The notes beneath the pieces are model-generated. The model was given only the letters and a program-made list of their open reading frames with translations. It did no database searches and was not told the DNA's origin. Positions 20,031 through 27,486 of a stretch of 64,000 bases of DNA are shown here, piece after piece. The DNA is taken from contig NZ_BMRX01000004.1 of the NCBI RefSeq assembly GCF_014648855.1, positions 310,001 to 374,000 on the forward strand, read 5' to 3'. Made by a program: the position numbers and the translations under genes. Within the stretch, counting starts at the first letter, position 1, and the number at the start of each line of letters is the position of its first letter. The DNA comes from Streptomyces parvulus. GTDB taxonomy: Bacteria > Actinomycetota > Actinomycetes > Streptomycetales > Streptomycetaceae.

Positions 20031-20153
20031 GGCGAAGTCCTCCTGAGGGCGGGCGGGTGACGCGCTCAGCAGTGTGTCAGCCGGCGATCGCGGCGCCGCC
20101 GCCCGGGCGGTGGGGCCGGTGCCGGGGGCCGGAGCGCACCCCACGCGCGAAAG

Positions 20154-20183
20154 GGCCCGGCCCCGCGAGTGCGGGGCCGGGCC
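20154..20183 (-). terminator. Terminator following rpmJ
   Basis: Perfect 13-bp stem GGCCCGGCCCCGC / GCGGGGCCGGGCC with a GAGT loop, 15 bp past the rpmJ stop. It separates the ribosomal protein operon from the polyprenyl synthase gene. Confidence 0.8.
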
Positions 20184-20198
20184 GGGGACCCGGGCCGC

Positions 20199-20321
20199 TC
20201 AGCCCTGGCGGGCCTTGAAGCGCGGGTCCTTCTTGTTGATCACGTAGGTCACGCCCCGGCGGCGCACCACCTGCGCGCCGGGCCTGGCCTTGAGCGAGCG
20301 GAGGGATTTGCGCACCTTCAT
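20199..20321 (-). CDS. rpmJ: 50S ribosomal protein L36, cysteine-free paralogue
   Basis: 40 aa ([19 protein letters not shown]...[11 protein letters not shown]). The zinc-binding Cys/His ligands of canonical L36 are all missing, making this the zinc-independent form that substitutes under zinc limitation. GAGGAGG lies 5 bases before the ATG. It follows rpmG by 31 bp in the same operon. In S. coelicolor the equivalent is the rpmG3-rpmJ2 operon. Confidence 0.95.
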   Translation of the reverse strand: MKVRKSLRSLKARPGAQVVRRRGVTYVINKKDPRFKARQG

Positions 20322-20352
20322 GGGGTCCTCCTCGTTCGGTGGCGGCGCGGGG

Positions 20353-20517
20353 TCAGCGTTCCTCGCGGAAGGCGACGTGCGCCCCCGCGACCGGGTCGTA
20401 CTTGCGCAGCACGAGGCGGTCGGGGTCATTGAGCCGGTTCTTGCGCGTCACATAGGTGACGCCGGTGCCCGCCGTCGACTTCAGCCTGACGACGGGGCGT
20501 GTGGTGCTGCGTGCCAT
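20353..20517 (-). CDS. rpmG: 50S ribosomal protein L33, cysteine-free paralogue
   Basis: 54 aa ([19 protein letters not shown]...[19 protein letters not shown]). The two CxxC zinc motifs of zinc-type L33 are absent, so it is the C-minus form. GGAAGGAG precedes the ATG. First gene of the rpmG-rpmJ pair, 70 bp downstream of a clear sigma-R promoter. Substitution of C-minus for C-plus ribosomal proteins frees zinc; sigma-R control ties this to thiol stress. Confidence 0.95.
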   Translation of the reverse strand: MARSTTRPVVRLKSTAGTGVTYVTRKNRLNDPDRLVLRKYDPVAGAHVAFREER

Positions 20518-20587
20518 GGGTGCTCCTTCCGACCGAGGACGCGGTGCCGGTTCCTGTTCTGACCCGCGCATGTCAGTCGGACGTCTC

Positions 20588-20613
20588 AACACCGTCCCCC
20601 GCCGGCGCATTCC
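20588..20613 (-). promoter_or_regulatory. Sigma-R promoter of rpmG-rpmJ
   Basis: On the minus strand GGAAT (20613-20609), exactly 18 bases, then GTT (20590-20588), matching the sigma-R consensus GGAAT-N18/19-GTT. The predicted transcript start leaves a 5' leader of roughly 60-65 bases before the rpmG ATG. Published work on S. coelicolor rpmG3-rpmJ2 reports sigma-R control during zinc starvation. Confidence 0.85.
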
Positions 20614-20643
20614 CGCCGCGGCGAGTCGCCTTCCCGGCGGGAC

Positions 20644-21972
20644 TCAGCAGTCCTGCCACAACCGCGTCATGACCCGCACCCCGAACCGCAGCCCCTCCAG
20701 CGGCACCCGCTCGTCCACGCCGTGGAAGAGGCGGCCGTAGTCGAGGTCGTGGGGCAGCTTGAGGCCCTTGAAGCCGAAGCAGCGGATGCCGAGCTTGGTG
20801 AAGGCCTTCGCGTCGGTACCGCCCGGATTGCAGTACGGCACCGGGTGGCCGCCCGGGTCCTCGGCGCGCACGGCGGCGCACATGGCGTCGACGAGGGGGC
20901 CGTCGAAGGACGTCTCCATCGCGACGTCGTGGTTGACCCACCGCCGGGACACCGAGGGCAGGAGCAGCGCGTCGATCGCGTCGAGCAGTTCCTGTTCGTG
21001 GCCCGGCAGGAAGCGGCCGTCGACGCGGGCGGTGGCCCGGCCGGGGATGACGTTGGTCTGGTAGCCGGCGGTGAACATGGTCGGGTTCGCCGAGTTGCGC
21101 AGCACGACCTGCATGAAGTCGGCCACATGGCCGAGCCTGGCCAGCTCGGCGTCCAGGTCGTCGGCGTCGAGGTCGAGGTCGACGCCCTGGAGGCGCGCGG
21201 CCTCGGCGAGCAGGGCGCGCACCGGTTCGATCAGCCGGACGGGGAACGTGTGCCGGCCGATGCGGGTGAGGGTCTCGGCGAGGTCGGTGACGGCGTTCTC
21301 GTCGTTCGGGGAGGAGCCGTGGCCGGCGCGGCCGTCGGCGGTCAGCTCCATCCAGGCCATGCCGCGCTGGGCGTTCTCGATCGGGTAGAGGCGCCGGGTG
21401 TCGTCCAGGGCGTAGCTGAAGCCGCCGCCCTCGCCGATCGCCTCGGTCACCCCGGCGAACAGGTCGGGGCGGTGCTCGACCAGCCAGTGGGCGCCGAACC
21501 TGCCGCCCGCCTCCTCGTCGGCGAGGAAGGCGAGGACGATCTCGCGGGCCGGACGGGTGCCGGTGCGGGCGAAGTGGCGGGCGGTGGCCAGCATGACGGC
21601 CACCGTGTCCTTCATGTCGATGGCGCCCCGGCCCCAGAGGTAGCCGTCGCGGATCTCGCCGGAGAACGGCGGCACCTGCCATTCCGCGGGGTCGGCCGGT
21701 ACGACGTCCAGGTGGCCGTGGACCAGCAGGGCGCCGCGCGCCGGGTCGGCGCCGGGGATGCGGGCGATCACGTTGGCGCGGCCGGGGGCGCTCTCCACCA
21801 GTTCGGAGCCGATACCCGCCTCGGCGAGCAGCTCGACGACCCGGTCGGCGCAGGCGCGCTCGTCGCTGGTGGGGTTGGAGGTGTCGAAGCGGATCAGCTC
21901 GGCGCACAGCTCGACGACTTCCCGCTGCGCCTCCTCGGAGGCCGGGACGGGGGCGGGGGCGGTGGTGCTCAC
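20644..21972 (-). CDS. M20-family metallopeptidase/amidohydrolase
   Basis: 442 aa, GTG start (VSTTAPAPVPASEEAQ) overlapping the permease stop by 4 bases (GTGA). Di-zinc ligands are in order: VHGHLDVVPAD (His, Asp), GRGAIDMKDT (bridging Asp), LADEEAGGRFG (Glu general base and Glu ligand) and a late His in KGLKLPHDLDYG. The lid domain carries DGRAGHGSSPNDENA. Family members cleave peptides, N-acyl or N-carbamoyl amino acids. Third gene of the DUF1177-permease-M20 operon, so its substrate is presumably what the permease imports. Nothing in the sequence fixes the substrate. Confidence 0.92.
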   Translation of the reverse strand: MSTTAPAPVPASEEAQREVVELCAELIRFDTSNPTSDERACADRVVELLAEAGIGSELVESAPGRANVIARIPGADPARGALLVHGHLDVVPADPAEWQVPPFSGEIRDGYLWGRGAIDMKDTVAVMLATARHFARTGTRPAREIVLAFLADEEAGGRFGAHWLVEHRPDLFAGVTEAIGEGGGFSYALDDTRRLYPIENAQRGMAWMELTADGRAGHGSSPNDENAVTDLAETLTRIGRHTFPVRLIEPVRALLAEAARLQGVDLDLDADDLDAELARLGHVADFMQVVLRNSANPTMFTAGYQTNVIPGRATARVDGRFLPGHEQELLDAIDALLLPSVSRRWVNHDVAMETSFDGPLVDAMCAAVRAEDPGGHPVPYCNPGGTDAKAFTKLGIRCFGFKGLKLPHDLDYGRLFHGVDERVPLEGLRFGVRVMTRLWQDC

Positions 21973-23384
21973 GGTGCTCCTACGGGGGCCGTGCCGGTGG
22001 CGGCCGGGGTGGGTTCGGTGGTGTCGTCGAGGGCGGTGGTGCCGTACGTCCTGATCCAGCCGGGCAGGCCGAGGGCGCAGTAGAGGACGAACGCGGTCAG
22101 CAGGGAGTTCAGGGCGGGGATGCCGCCGTCGTAGAACTTGCCGACGCAGAACGCGGCCGCCCAGATGACCAGGGACATCGGCACCCAGGTCGGCGAGGAG
22201 GCGGGCAGCGTCCCGGCCTCGCGGGTGGCGTCCAGGGGTGCCCGCATGCGGCGTACGACCCAGTACTCGGCGACGATGATGCCGCCGACCGGCGGGATGG
22301 CGACGCCCAGCACGGACAGGAACTCGGTGAAGTGGGTCATCATGCCGACGGCGGACAGCAGGGTGCCGGCGATGCCGAGGGCGATGGTGACCGCGCCCCG
22401 GTGCAGGCGCTTGCCGAAGACGACCTGGAAGAAGTTGACGACGCCGAGGGAGGAGCCGTACAGGTTCCAGTCGTTGATCTTCGCGGTGGACATCAGGACG
22501 ACGAGCACGCCGAAGACGCCCGACGTGGAGAGCACGATCTGGGAGACCTGGCCGCTGCCGACCATGTGGCCGAGGAGCACGCCGGTCAGGCCGACGATGT
22601 ACTCGGAGAGGATCATCGACGACGCGCTCTGCAGGAAGACGTGGCTGCCCCTGCGGTTGTAGCGGGTCATCTCCGGGGAGACGATCGCGCCGGTCATGAA
22701 GCCGCCCGCGATGGCGGTCGCGGCGACGGCGAGCGGGATGGTCTCGCCGGGCGCCGGGGAGTTGATCAGCTCGGAGAGTGAGTGGTCGCTCAGCGCGTCG
22801 GTCACCGACCAGGCGACCATCGCGAAGAACAGCGGGGTGACGATCTTCGCGAAGACGGCCATGTACCTGAAGCCGAAGATCACCAGGACGGTGATGCCGA
22901 CGCCGGCCGCCACGCACCACAGCCAGGAGGGGCCGCCGACGAGCGCGGAGACGCTGTCCCCGAAGATCGTGTTCTGGACGCCGAACCAGCCGACGAGGCT
23001 GACCGAGATGACCAGGCTGACCAGGGCCGAACCGTTGCGGCCGAAGCCGGCCCAGCGGGTGAGCAGCGGCGTGGCCAGGCCCTCGCGCATGCCGGCCAGG
23101 CCGATCGCGAAGATCACGACCTCCAGGATCACCGCGCCCAGGGTGAAGGCGAGGAAGGCGTCGCCGAAGGTCATGCCGACGCCGATGGTGGCGCCGAGGG
23201 TGAACTGGGAGATGGAGCCCGACTGCGCGAGCCACTGGAGCAGCATCGTCCAGAAGCCGAGCCGCTTGTCGCGCGGGACTCGGGAGAGGGCGTAGTCGTC
23301 GCTGCCGACGGCGCGCCCGGCGCCCGTGGCGGGCTCGGTGCCGGCGTTCTCGTCCGCGGTGCCGGTGTTCTTGTGCGTGGCCAT
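21969..23384 (-). CDS. NCS1-family (purine-cytosine permease type) transporter
   Basis: 471 aa with about 12 predicted membrane helices. The N-terminus has VPRDKRLGFWTMLLQWLAQSGSISQFTLGA and the interior has DWNLYGSSLGVVNFFQVVF and GGIIVAEYWVVRR, typical of CodB-like NCS1 transporters, which import nucleobases, hydantoins or related compounds with Na+ or H+. Start: ATG at 23384 has GGGGAG eight bases upstream; a GTG six bases earlier overlaps the upstream stop but lies too close to that site. Middle gene of a three-gene coupled operon. Confidence 0.9.
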   Translation of the reverse strand: MATHKNTGTADENAGTEPATGAGRAVGSDDYALSRVPRDKRLGFWTMLLQWLAQSGSISQFTLGATIGVGMTFGDAFLAFTLGAVILEVVIFAIGLAGMREGLATPLLTRWAGFGRNGSALVSLVISVSLVGWFGVQNTIFGDSVSALVGGPSWLWCVAAGVGITVLVIFGFRYMAVFAKIVTPLFFAMVAWSVTDALSDHSLSELINSPAPGETIPLAVAATAIAGGFMTGAIVSPEMTRYNRRGSHVFLQSASSMILSEYIVGLTGVLLGHMVGSGQVSQIVLSTSGVFGVLVVLMSTAKINDWNLYGSSLGVVNFFQVVFGKRLHRGAVTIALGIAGTLLSAVGMMTHFTEFLSVLGVAIPPVGGIIVAEYWVVRRMRAPLDATREAGTLPASSPTWVPMSLVIWAAAFCVGKFYDGGIPALNSLLTAFVLYCALGLPGWIRTYGTTALDDTTEPTPAATGTAPVGAP

Positions 23385-23386
23385 GA

Positions 23387-24340
23387 TCACGACTCCCCGG
23401 GTTCGCGGCCGAGGGTCTGCAGCCGGGTCAGCGAGCCGTAGCGGGACACGAGCGCGTCGAACTCCTGGTCGTCGTGGAAGTCGATCCGTCCGCCGCCGTA
23501 CGCCTTCGCGGTCTCGACGGCGAACCGGGCCGCCGCCGCGATGTCCGTCTCGTGGCTTGCGCCCGTCTGGCAGCCGGGCACGGCCGCCGCGGAGGTGATC
23601 GCGAGGCCGACGACCGGGGCGGCCGTCGCCGTGGCCGGCTGAAGGATCGAATTGATGTGGTGTACACCGTTACCGTACGGGGTGATGTCCTGGGTGGTCA
23701 CCGGGTACGTGACCAACGGCTCACCGGTCACCACGGCCAGCAGTTCGCCGAGCTGCTCGCTGACCCGGAGCACCCAGCCCTCCTTGACGGTGGGCGACAG
23801 GGCGAGCCCCTTGTGGTTGATGATCCGGTTGCCCTTGGTGGTGTCGACGGACAGCACGGCCTCCATGTCGGCGGTGACCTCGTGCCGGTTCATGGTCGCG
23901 ATGTCGACGGGCGAGTCCATGAAGGGCACCGGGTCGTGCGGCGCGGTCGGGGCGTCCGGGCAGATGTGCGTGGCGACGACCACGTCGCCGTCGAGGACGT
24001 CGCCGCGGCGGCGCATGTCGAGGAGCTTGGCGGCGGTGGCGAGCGCGGCGACCGCGCCGTCGGCGTCGGAGACCAGGCCGGTCATCTCGGGGCGGGCACC
24101 GATGCCGCCGAGCCGCCCCACCACGCCCAGGGTCCGTGCCCGGCCGCCGCGGCCGCGGCCGCGGCGGCCCGGGATCCGCACGAGCACGAAGTCCGTCGAG
24201 CCGCGCTCGCCGGTGACGGTGGTGACCTCGGCGCCGGACCCCCCGGGCCCCGCGACGGAGTCGAGGTGGGCGGCGACGCTCTTTCCGTCGACGTCGGGAT
24301 CGTCCAGCAGATCCACGAGGTCCAGGACGTACTTCAACAT
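23387..24340 (-). CDS. DUF1177 family protein
   Basis: 317 aa soluble protein matching DUF1177 in overall pattern: MLKYVLDLVDLLDDPDVDGKSV start, THICPDAPTAPHDPVPFMDSPVD core, MNRHEVTADMEAVLSVDTTKGNRIINHKG, and AVPGCQTGASHETDIAAAARFA. Conserved His/Asp/Cys residues (THICPD, ASHETD) suggest a metal-dependent enzyme, but no activity is established for the family. GGAG seven bases before the ATG. First gene of the operon, reading away from the IclR gene. Confidence 0.85.
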   Translation of the reverse strand: MLKYVLDLVDLLDDPDVDGKSVAAHLDSVAGPGGSGAEVTTVTGERGSTDFVLVRIPGRRGRGRGGRARTLGVVGRLGGIGARPEMTGLVSDADGAVAALATAAKLLDMRRRGDVLDGDVVVATHICPDAPTAPHDPVPFMDSPVDIATMNRHEVTADMEAVLSVDTTKGNRIINHKGLALSPTVKEGWVLRVSEQLGELLAVVTGEPLVTYPVTTQDITPYGNGVHHINSILQPATATAAPVVGLAITSAAAVPGCQTGASHETDIAAAARFAVETAKAYGGGRIDFHDDQEFDALVSRYGSLTRLQTLGREPGES

Positions 24341-24399
24341 GGGCAGTTCTCCTGATCCGCACCGGGAGCGGTGCTGACAGCAGGTTCGGGATCGATTAA

Positions 24400-24431
24400 C
24401 GTTCTCCGCAACTGTTTCCCGTTATCTGCAA
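24400..24431. promoter_or_regulatory. Direct-repeat operator candidate for IclR regulator
   Basis: CGTTCTCCGCAA (24400-24411) and CGTTATCTGCAA (24420-24431) are 12-bp direct repeats, 10 of 12 identical, with a period of 20 bp (two helical turns). Each holds a GTT-n6-AA(C/T) half-dyad. They lie in the AT-rich centre of the 126-bp divergent gap between the DUF1177 operon and iclR, where IclR proteins normally bind. Confidence 0.55.
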
Positions 24432-24466
24432 TACCCGTCTGCATGGCGAGATGGAGAGGAGGCACC

Positions 24467-25303
24467 ATGACCGAGCCGCCGTCGGTGCGGACCGCGGACC
24501 GGAAGACCCCGGCCGGGGCGCTCCAGACCGTCGACCGCGCCCTGCTGGTGCTGCTGGCCTTCGAGCGCACGCGGCCGGACTGGGGCGTCACCGAGATCGC
24601 CGCCGAGTTCGGCTGGGACACATCCGTCGCCCAGCGCCTGCTGTCCACGCTCGCGGGCCGCGGCTTCCTGGTCTCCGACCCTGCGACCCGCCGCTACCGC
24701 ATCGGGCCGGCCGCGCTGCGCCTGGGGCGCCTCTGGGAGCGCTCGGGCTCCCTGGAGCTGCTCGCCGAGCCGGTCCTCCAGGAGCTGCGCGCGGCGACCG
24801 GCGACACGGTGCTCTTCTGCCTGCCCGACAACTTCCACATGCGCTGCGTGGCCGCCGTCGAGGGCGAGGAGGGGCCGCTGCGCTACTACCCCCTGGTCGG
24901 CGAGCTGTATCCGGCGCACGCCGGGGCCACCAGCAAGTCGTTCTACGCCTTCCTCCCCGACGACCAGCGCCACCGGCTCTTCCGCGACCGCCCCATGGCC
25001 CGCTTCACCGAGCGCACCGTCACCGACGCCGACCGGCTGGAGCAAGAGTTCCGGCAGATTCGCGCGCAGGGCTACGCCTGGACGACCGGTGAGTACGACG
25101 CCGGCATCGGCACCGTCGCCGTGCCCGTGTTCCTCGGCGCGGAGCCGTACGGCAGCCTCAGTCTCGGCGCCGCCAAGGAGCGCTTCCCCGAGGGGCCCGA
25201 GGACCGCCTTGAGACGCTGCGCCGGGCGGCCCGCCTGCTGGAGCAGCGTCTGACGCATCCGCCCCAGCACCACCGGCGCCCCCGCCCACCCCGCACCACT
25301 TGA
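24467..25303 (+). CDS. IclR-family transcriptional regulator
   Basis: 278 aa from the ATG with GAGAGGAGG upstream. Winged-helix domain (about 15-75: ALQTVDRALLVLLAFERTRPDWGVTEIA...SVAQRLLSTLAGRGFLV). C-terminal effector domain (about 95-260) with HMRCVAAVEGEEGPLRYYPLVGELYPAHAGATSKSFYAFL. It is divergent from the DUF1177/NCS1/M20 operon and 88 bp upstream of peptidase E on the same strand. It likely senses a small molecule handled by these genes. The C-terminus ends in a basic His/Pro/Arg tail that may be non-essential. Confidence 0.9.
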   Translation: MTEPPSVRTADRKTPAGALQTVDRALLVLLAFERTRPDWGVTEIAAEFGWDTSVAQRLLSTLAGRGFLVSDPATRRYRIGPAALRLGRLWERSGSLELLAEPVLQELRAATGDTVLFCLPDNFHMRCVAAVEGEEGPLRYYPLVGELYPAHAGATSKSFYAFLPDDQRHRLFRDRPMARFTERTVTDADRLEQEFRQIRAQGYAWTTGEYDAGIGTVAVPVFLGAEPYGSLSLGAAKERFPEGPEDRLETLRRAARLLEQRLTHPPQHHRRPRPPRTT

Positions 25304-25391
25304 CCCGCATCACCCCGCCCCACCCGACTCGCACCACCCCGCCCCGCCCATCGGCCCACCCGCCTTCAGCCCCGTCGACGAGGACCACCCC

Positions 25392-26117
25392 ATGCATCTC
25401 CTGCTCCTGTCCAACTCCACCCAGCACGGCCGCGGTTACCTGGAGCACGCCCTGGACACCGTGACCGGCTTCCTGCCCGCGGGCGGCCGCCTGGTCTTCG
25501 TCCCGTACGCCATCGCCGACCACGACGGCTACACGGCGCAGGTCCGCGGCGCGCTCGCCGGGGCCGGGATCGACGTGCGGGGCGTGCACGAGGGCGGCGA
25601 CCCGCTCGCCCGGCTCGGCGAGGCGGACGCCGTGTTCGTCGGCGGCGGCAACTCGTTCCGGCTGCTCTCCGCGCTGTACCGCACGGGGCTGCGGGAGGCG
25701 CTGATCAAGGCCGTCGGCGCGGGACTGCCGTACATGGGTGCCAGCGCCGGCACCAACATGGCGGCGCCGTCACTGCGCACCACCAACGACATGCCGATCG
25801 TCGAACCGCCCTCCTTCGAGGCGCTCGGCCTCGTCCCCTTCCAGATCAACCCGCACTACCTCGACCCGGACCCGGCCTCCACCCACAAGGGCGAGACCCG
25901 CGAGGAACGGCTGACGGAGTTCCTGGAGGAGAACGACGTGCCCGTCCTCGGGCTGCGGGAGGGTTCCTGGCTGCGGGTCGACGGCGATCGGGCCGCCCTC
26001 GGCGGCGCACGCGACGCCCGCCTCTTCCGCCGAGGTGCCGCGCCCCGCGAGATCGCGGTCGGCACCGACCTGTCCGAACTGCTCGACACCACCCCTGCGT
26101 TCGACTCCCCGGCGTAG
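25392..26117 (+). CDS. pepE: Peptidase E (alpha-aspartyl dipeptidase)
   Basis: 241 aa, S51 family, cytoplasmic Ser peptidase cleaving Asp-X dipeptides. The catalytic Ser is in the nucleophile elbow YMGASAGTNMA (about Ser117); the family's conserved FVGGGNSFRLL precedes it and the catalytic His is in FQINPHYLD. Length fits the family. It lies downstream of iclR and could be the fourth member of the regulon. The pairing of a dipeptidase with an M20 hydrolase suggests stepwise hydrolysis of a peptide-like compound. Confidence 0.92.
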   Translation: MHLLLLSNSTQHGRGYLEHALDTVTGFLPAGGRLVFVPYAIADHDGYTAQVRGALAGAGIDVRGVHEGGDPLARLGEADAVFVGGGNSFRLLSALYRTGLREALIKAVGAGLPYMGASAGTNMAAPSLRTTNDMPIVEPPSFEALGLVPFQINPHYLDPDPASTHKGETREERLTEFLEENDVPVLGLREGSWLRVDGDRAALGGARDARLFRRGAAPREIAVGTDLSELLDTTPAFDSPA

Positions 26118-26215
26118 GCGCCCGTCCGGCCGAGACGGGGCCGCGCGCGGGCTGTCGGGGCGGACGGGTGGTCAATAGCCTGTCGGTGTCAGGCCGTTGT
26201 CGACCGAGGAGCCCC

Positions 26216-27442
26216 ATGTCCACCGCGCAGCAGGTCCCCGACATCCTCTCCCCCGAGTTCGCGGCGAACCCCTATCCGGTCTACCGGGCGATGCGCGAGA
26301 GCGCGCCCCTCGTCTGGCACGAGGCGACGCGGAGCTGGATCGTCTCGCGCTACGACGACGTGGAACGCGTCTTCAAGGACCGGAACGGGCAGTTCACCAC
26401 CGAGAACTACGACTGGCAGCTCGAACCCGTGCACGGCAAAACCATCCTCCAGCTGAGCGGCCGGGAGCACGCGGTCCGGCGCGCACTGGTCGCGCCGGCC
26501 TTCCGCGGGGCCGAGCTACAGGACCGGTTCATGCCGGTGATCGAACGCAACTCACGCGAGCTGATCGACGCGTTCCGGGACACCGGACGCGCCGATCTGG
26601 TCGCCGACTACGCGACCCGCTTCCCGGTCAACGTCATCGCCGACATGCTGGGCCTGGACAAGGCGGACCACGGCCGGTTCCACGGCTGGTACACGTCGGT
26701 CATCGCCTTCCTGGGCAACCTCTCGGGGGACCAGGAGGTCGCGGCCGCCGGGGCGCGCACCCGCGTGGAGTTCGCCGAGTACATGCTCCCCGTCATCCAG
26801 GAGCGCCGTGAGAACCCGGGCGACGACCTGCTGTCCACGCTGTGCGCGGCGGAGGTCGACGGGGTCCGGATGAGCGACGAGGACATCAAGGCGTTCTGCA
26901 GCCTGCTGCTCGCGGCGGGCGGGGAGACCACGGACAAGGCGATCGCCGGCATCTTCGCCAACCTGCTCTCCCACCCGGAGCAGTTGGCGGCCGTGCGCGA
27001 GGACCGGACCCTGATCCCCCGCGCCTTCGCGGAGACGCTGCGCTACACCCCGCCGGTGCACATGATCATGCGTCAGTCGGCGTCCGAGGTGGAGCTGAGC
27101 GGCGGCACGATACCGGCGGGCGACACCGTCACCTGCCTGATAGGCGCGGCCAACCGGGACGAGAGCCGCTACCGCGACCCGGACCGCTTCGACATCATGC
27201 GGGACGACCTGACCACGACGACGGCCTTCTCGGCCGCCGCCGACCACCTCGCCTTCGCGCTCGGCCGGCACTTCTGCGTCGGTGCGCTGCTGGCGAAGGC
27301 GGAGGTCGAGACCGCTGTGGGGCAACTGCTGGACGCCATGCCGGACCTGCGGCCGGACGACGGCTTCGACGCGGCGGAGCGCGGCGTGTTCACCCGCGGC
27401 CCGCAGTCGCTGCCGGTGCGCTTCACGCCCCGCGCCGGCTGA
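26216..27442 (+). CDS. Cytochrome P450
   Basis: 408 aa class I bacterial P450. I-helix oxygen-activation motif AAGGETTDK, K-helix ExxR in ETLRYTPPV, and haem loop FALGRHFCVGALLAKAE with thiolate Cys354. Start ATG (MSTAQQVPDIL) has GAGGAG eight bases upstream; a 16-residue extension is possible but lacks a site. It converges on the conservon, ending 18 bp from cvnE with a shared terminator. Electron partners (ferredoxin/reductase) are not adjacent. In S. coelicolor a conservon with two P450s exists at a comparable position. Confidence 0.94.
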   Translation: MSTAQQVPDILSPEFAANPYPVYRAMRESAPLVWHEATRSWIVSRYDDVERVFKDRNGQFTTENYDWQLEPVHGKTILQLSGREHAVRRALVAPAFRGAELQDRFMPVIERNSRELIDAFRDTGRADLVADYATRFPVNVIADMLGLDKADHGRFHGWYTSVIAFLGNLSGDQEVAAAGARTRVEFAEYMLPVIQERRENPGDDLLSTLCAAEVDGVRMSDEDIKAFCSLLLAAGGETTDKAIAGIFANLLSHPEQLAAVREDRTLIPRAFAETLRYTPPVHMIMRQSASEVELSGGTIPAGDTVTCLIGAANRDESRYRDPDRFDIMRDDLTTTTAFSAAADHLAFALGRHFCVGALLAKAEVETAVGQLLDAMPDLRPDDGFDAAERGVFTRGPQSLPVRFTPRAG

Positions 27443-27443
27443 C

Positions 27444-27486
27444 GCGGTGTTCACCCCCGTCACGCCACGACGGGGGTGAACACCGC
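27444..27486. terminator. Bidirectional terminator between two convergent P450 genes
   Basis: Perfect 18-bp stem (left 27444-27461, right 27469-27486; arms begin GCGGTGTTCACCCCCGTC) with a 7-base loop. It starts just after the stop of the plus-strand P450, and its right half encodes the final residues (VFTPVVA) of the opposing P450. The last codons of cvnE are thus constrained by the hairpin. Confidence 0.85.

Noticed and set aside
20518..20600. A Zur box in the rpmG leader
   Set aside because: No TGAAAATGATTTTCA-like palindrome is present; the sigma-R promoter explains the control.
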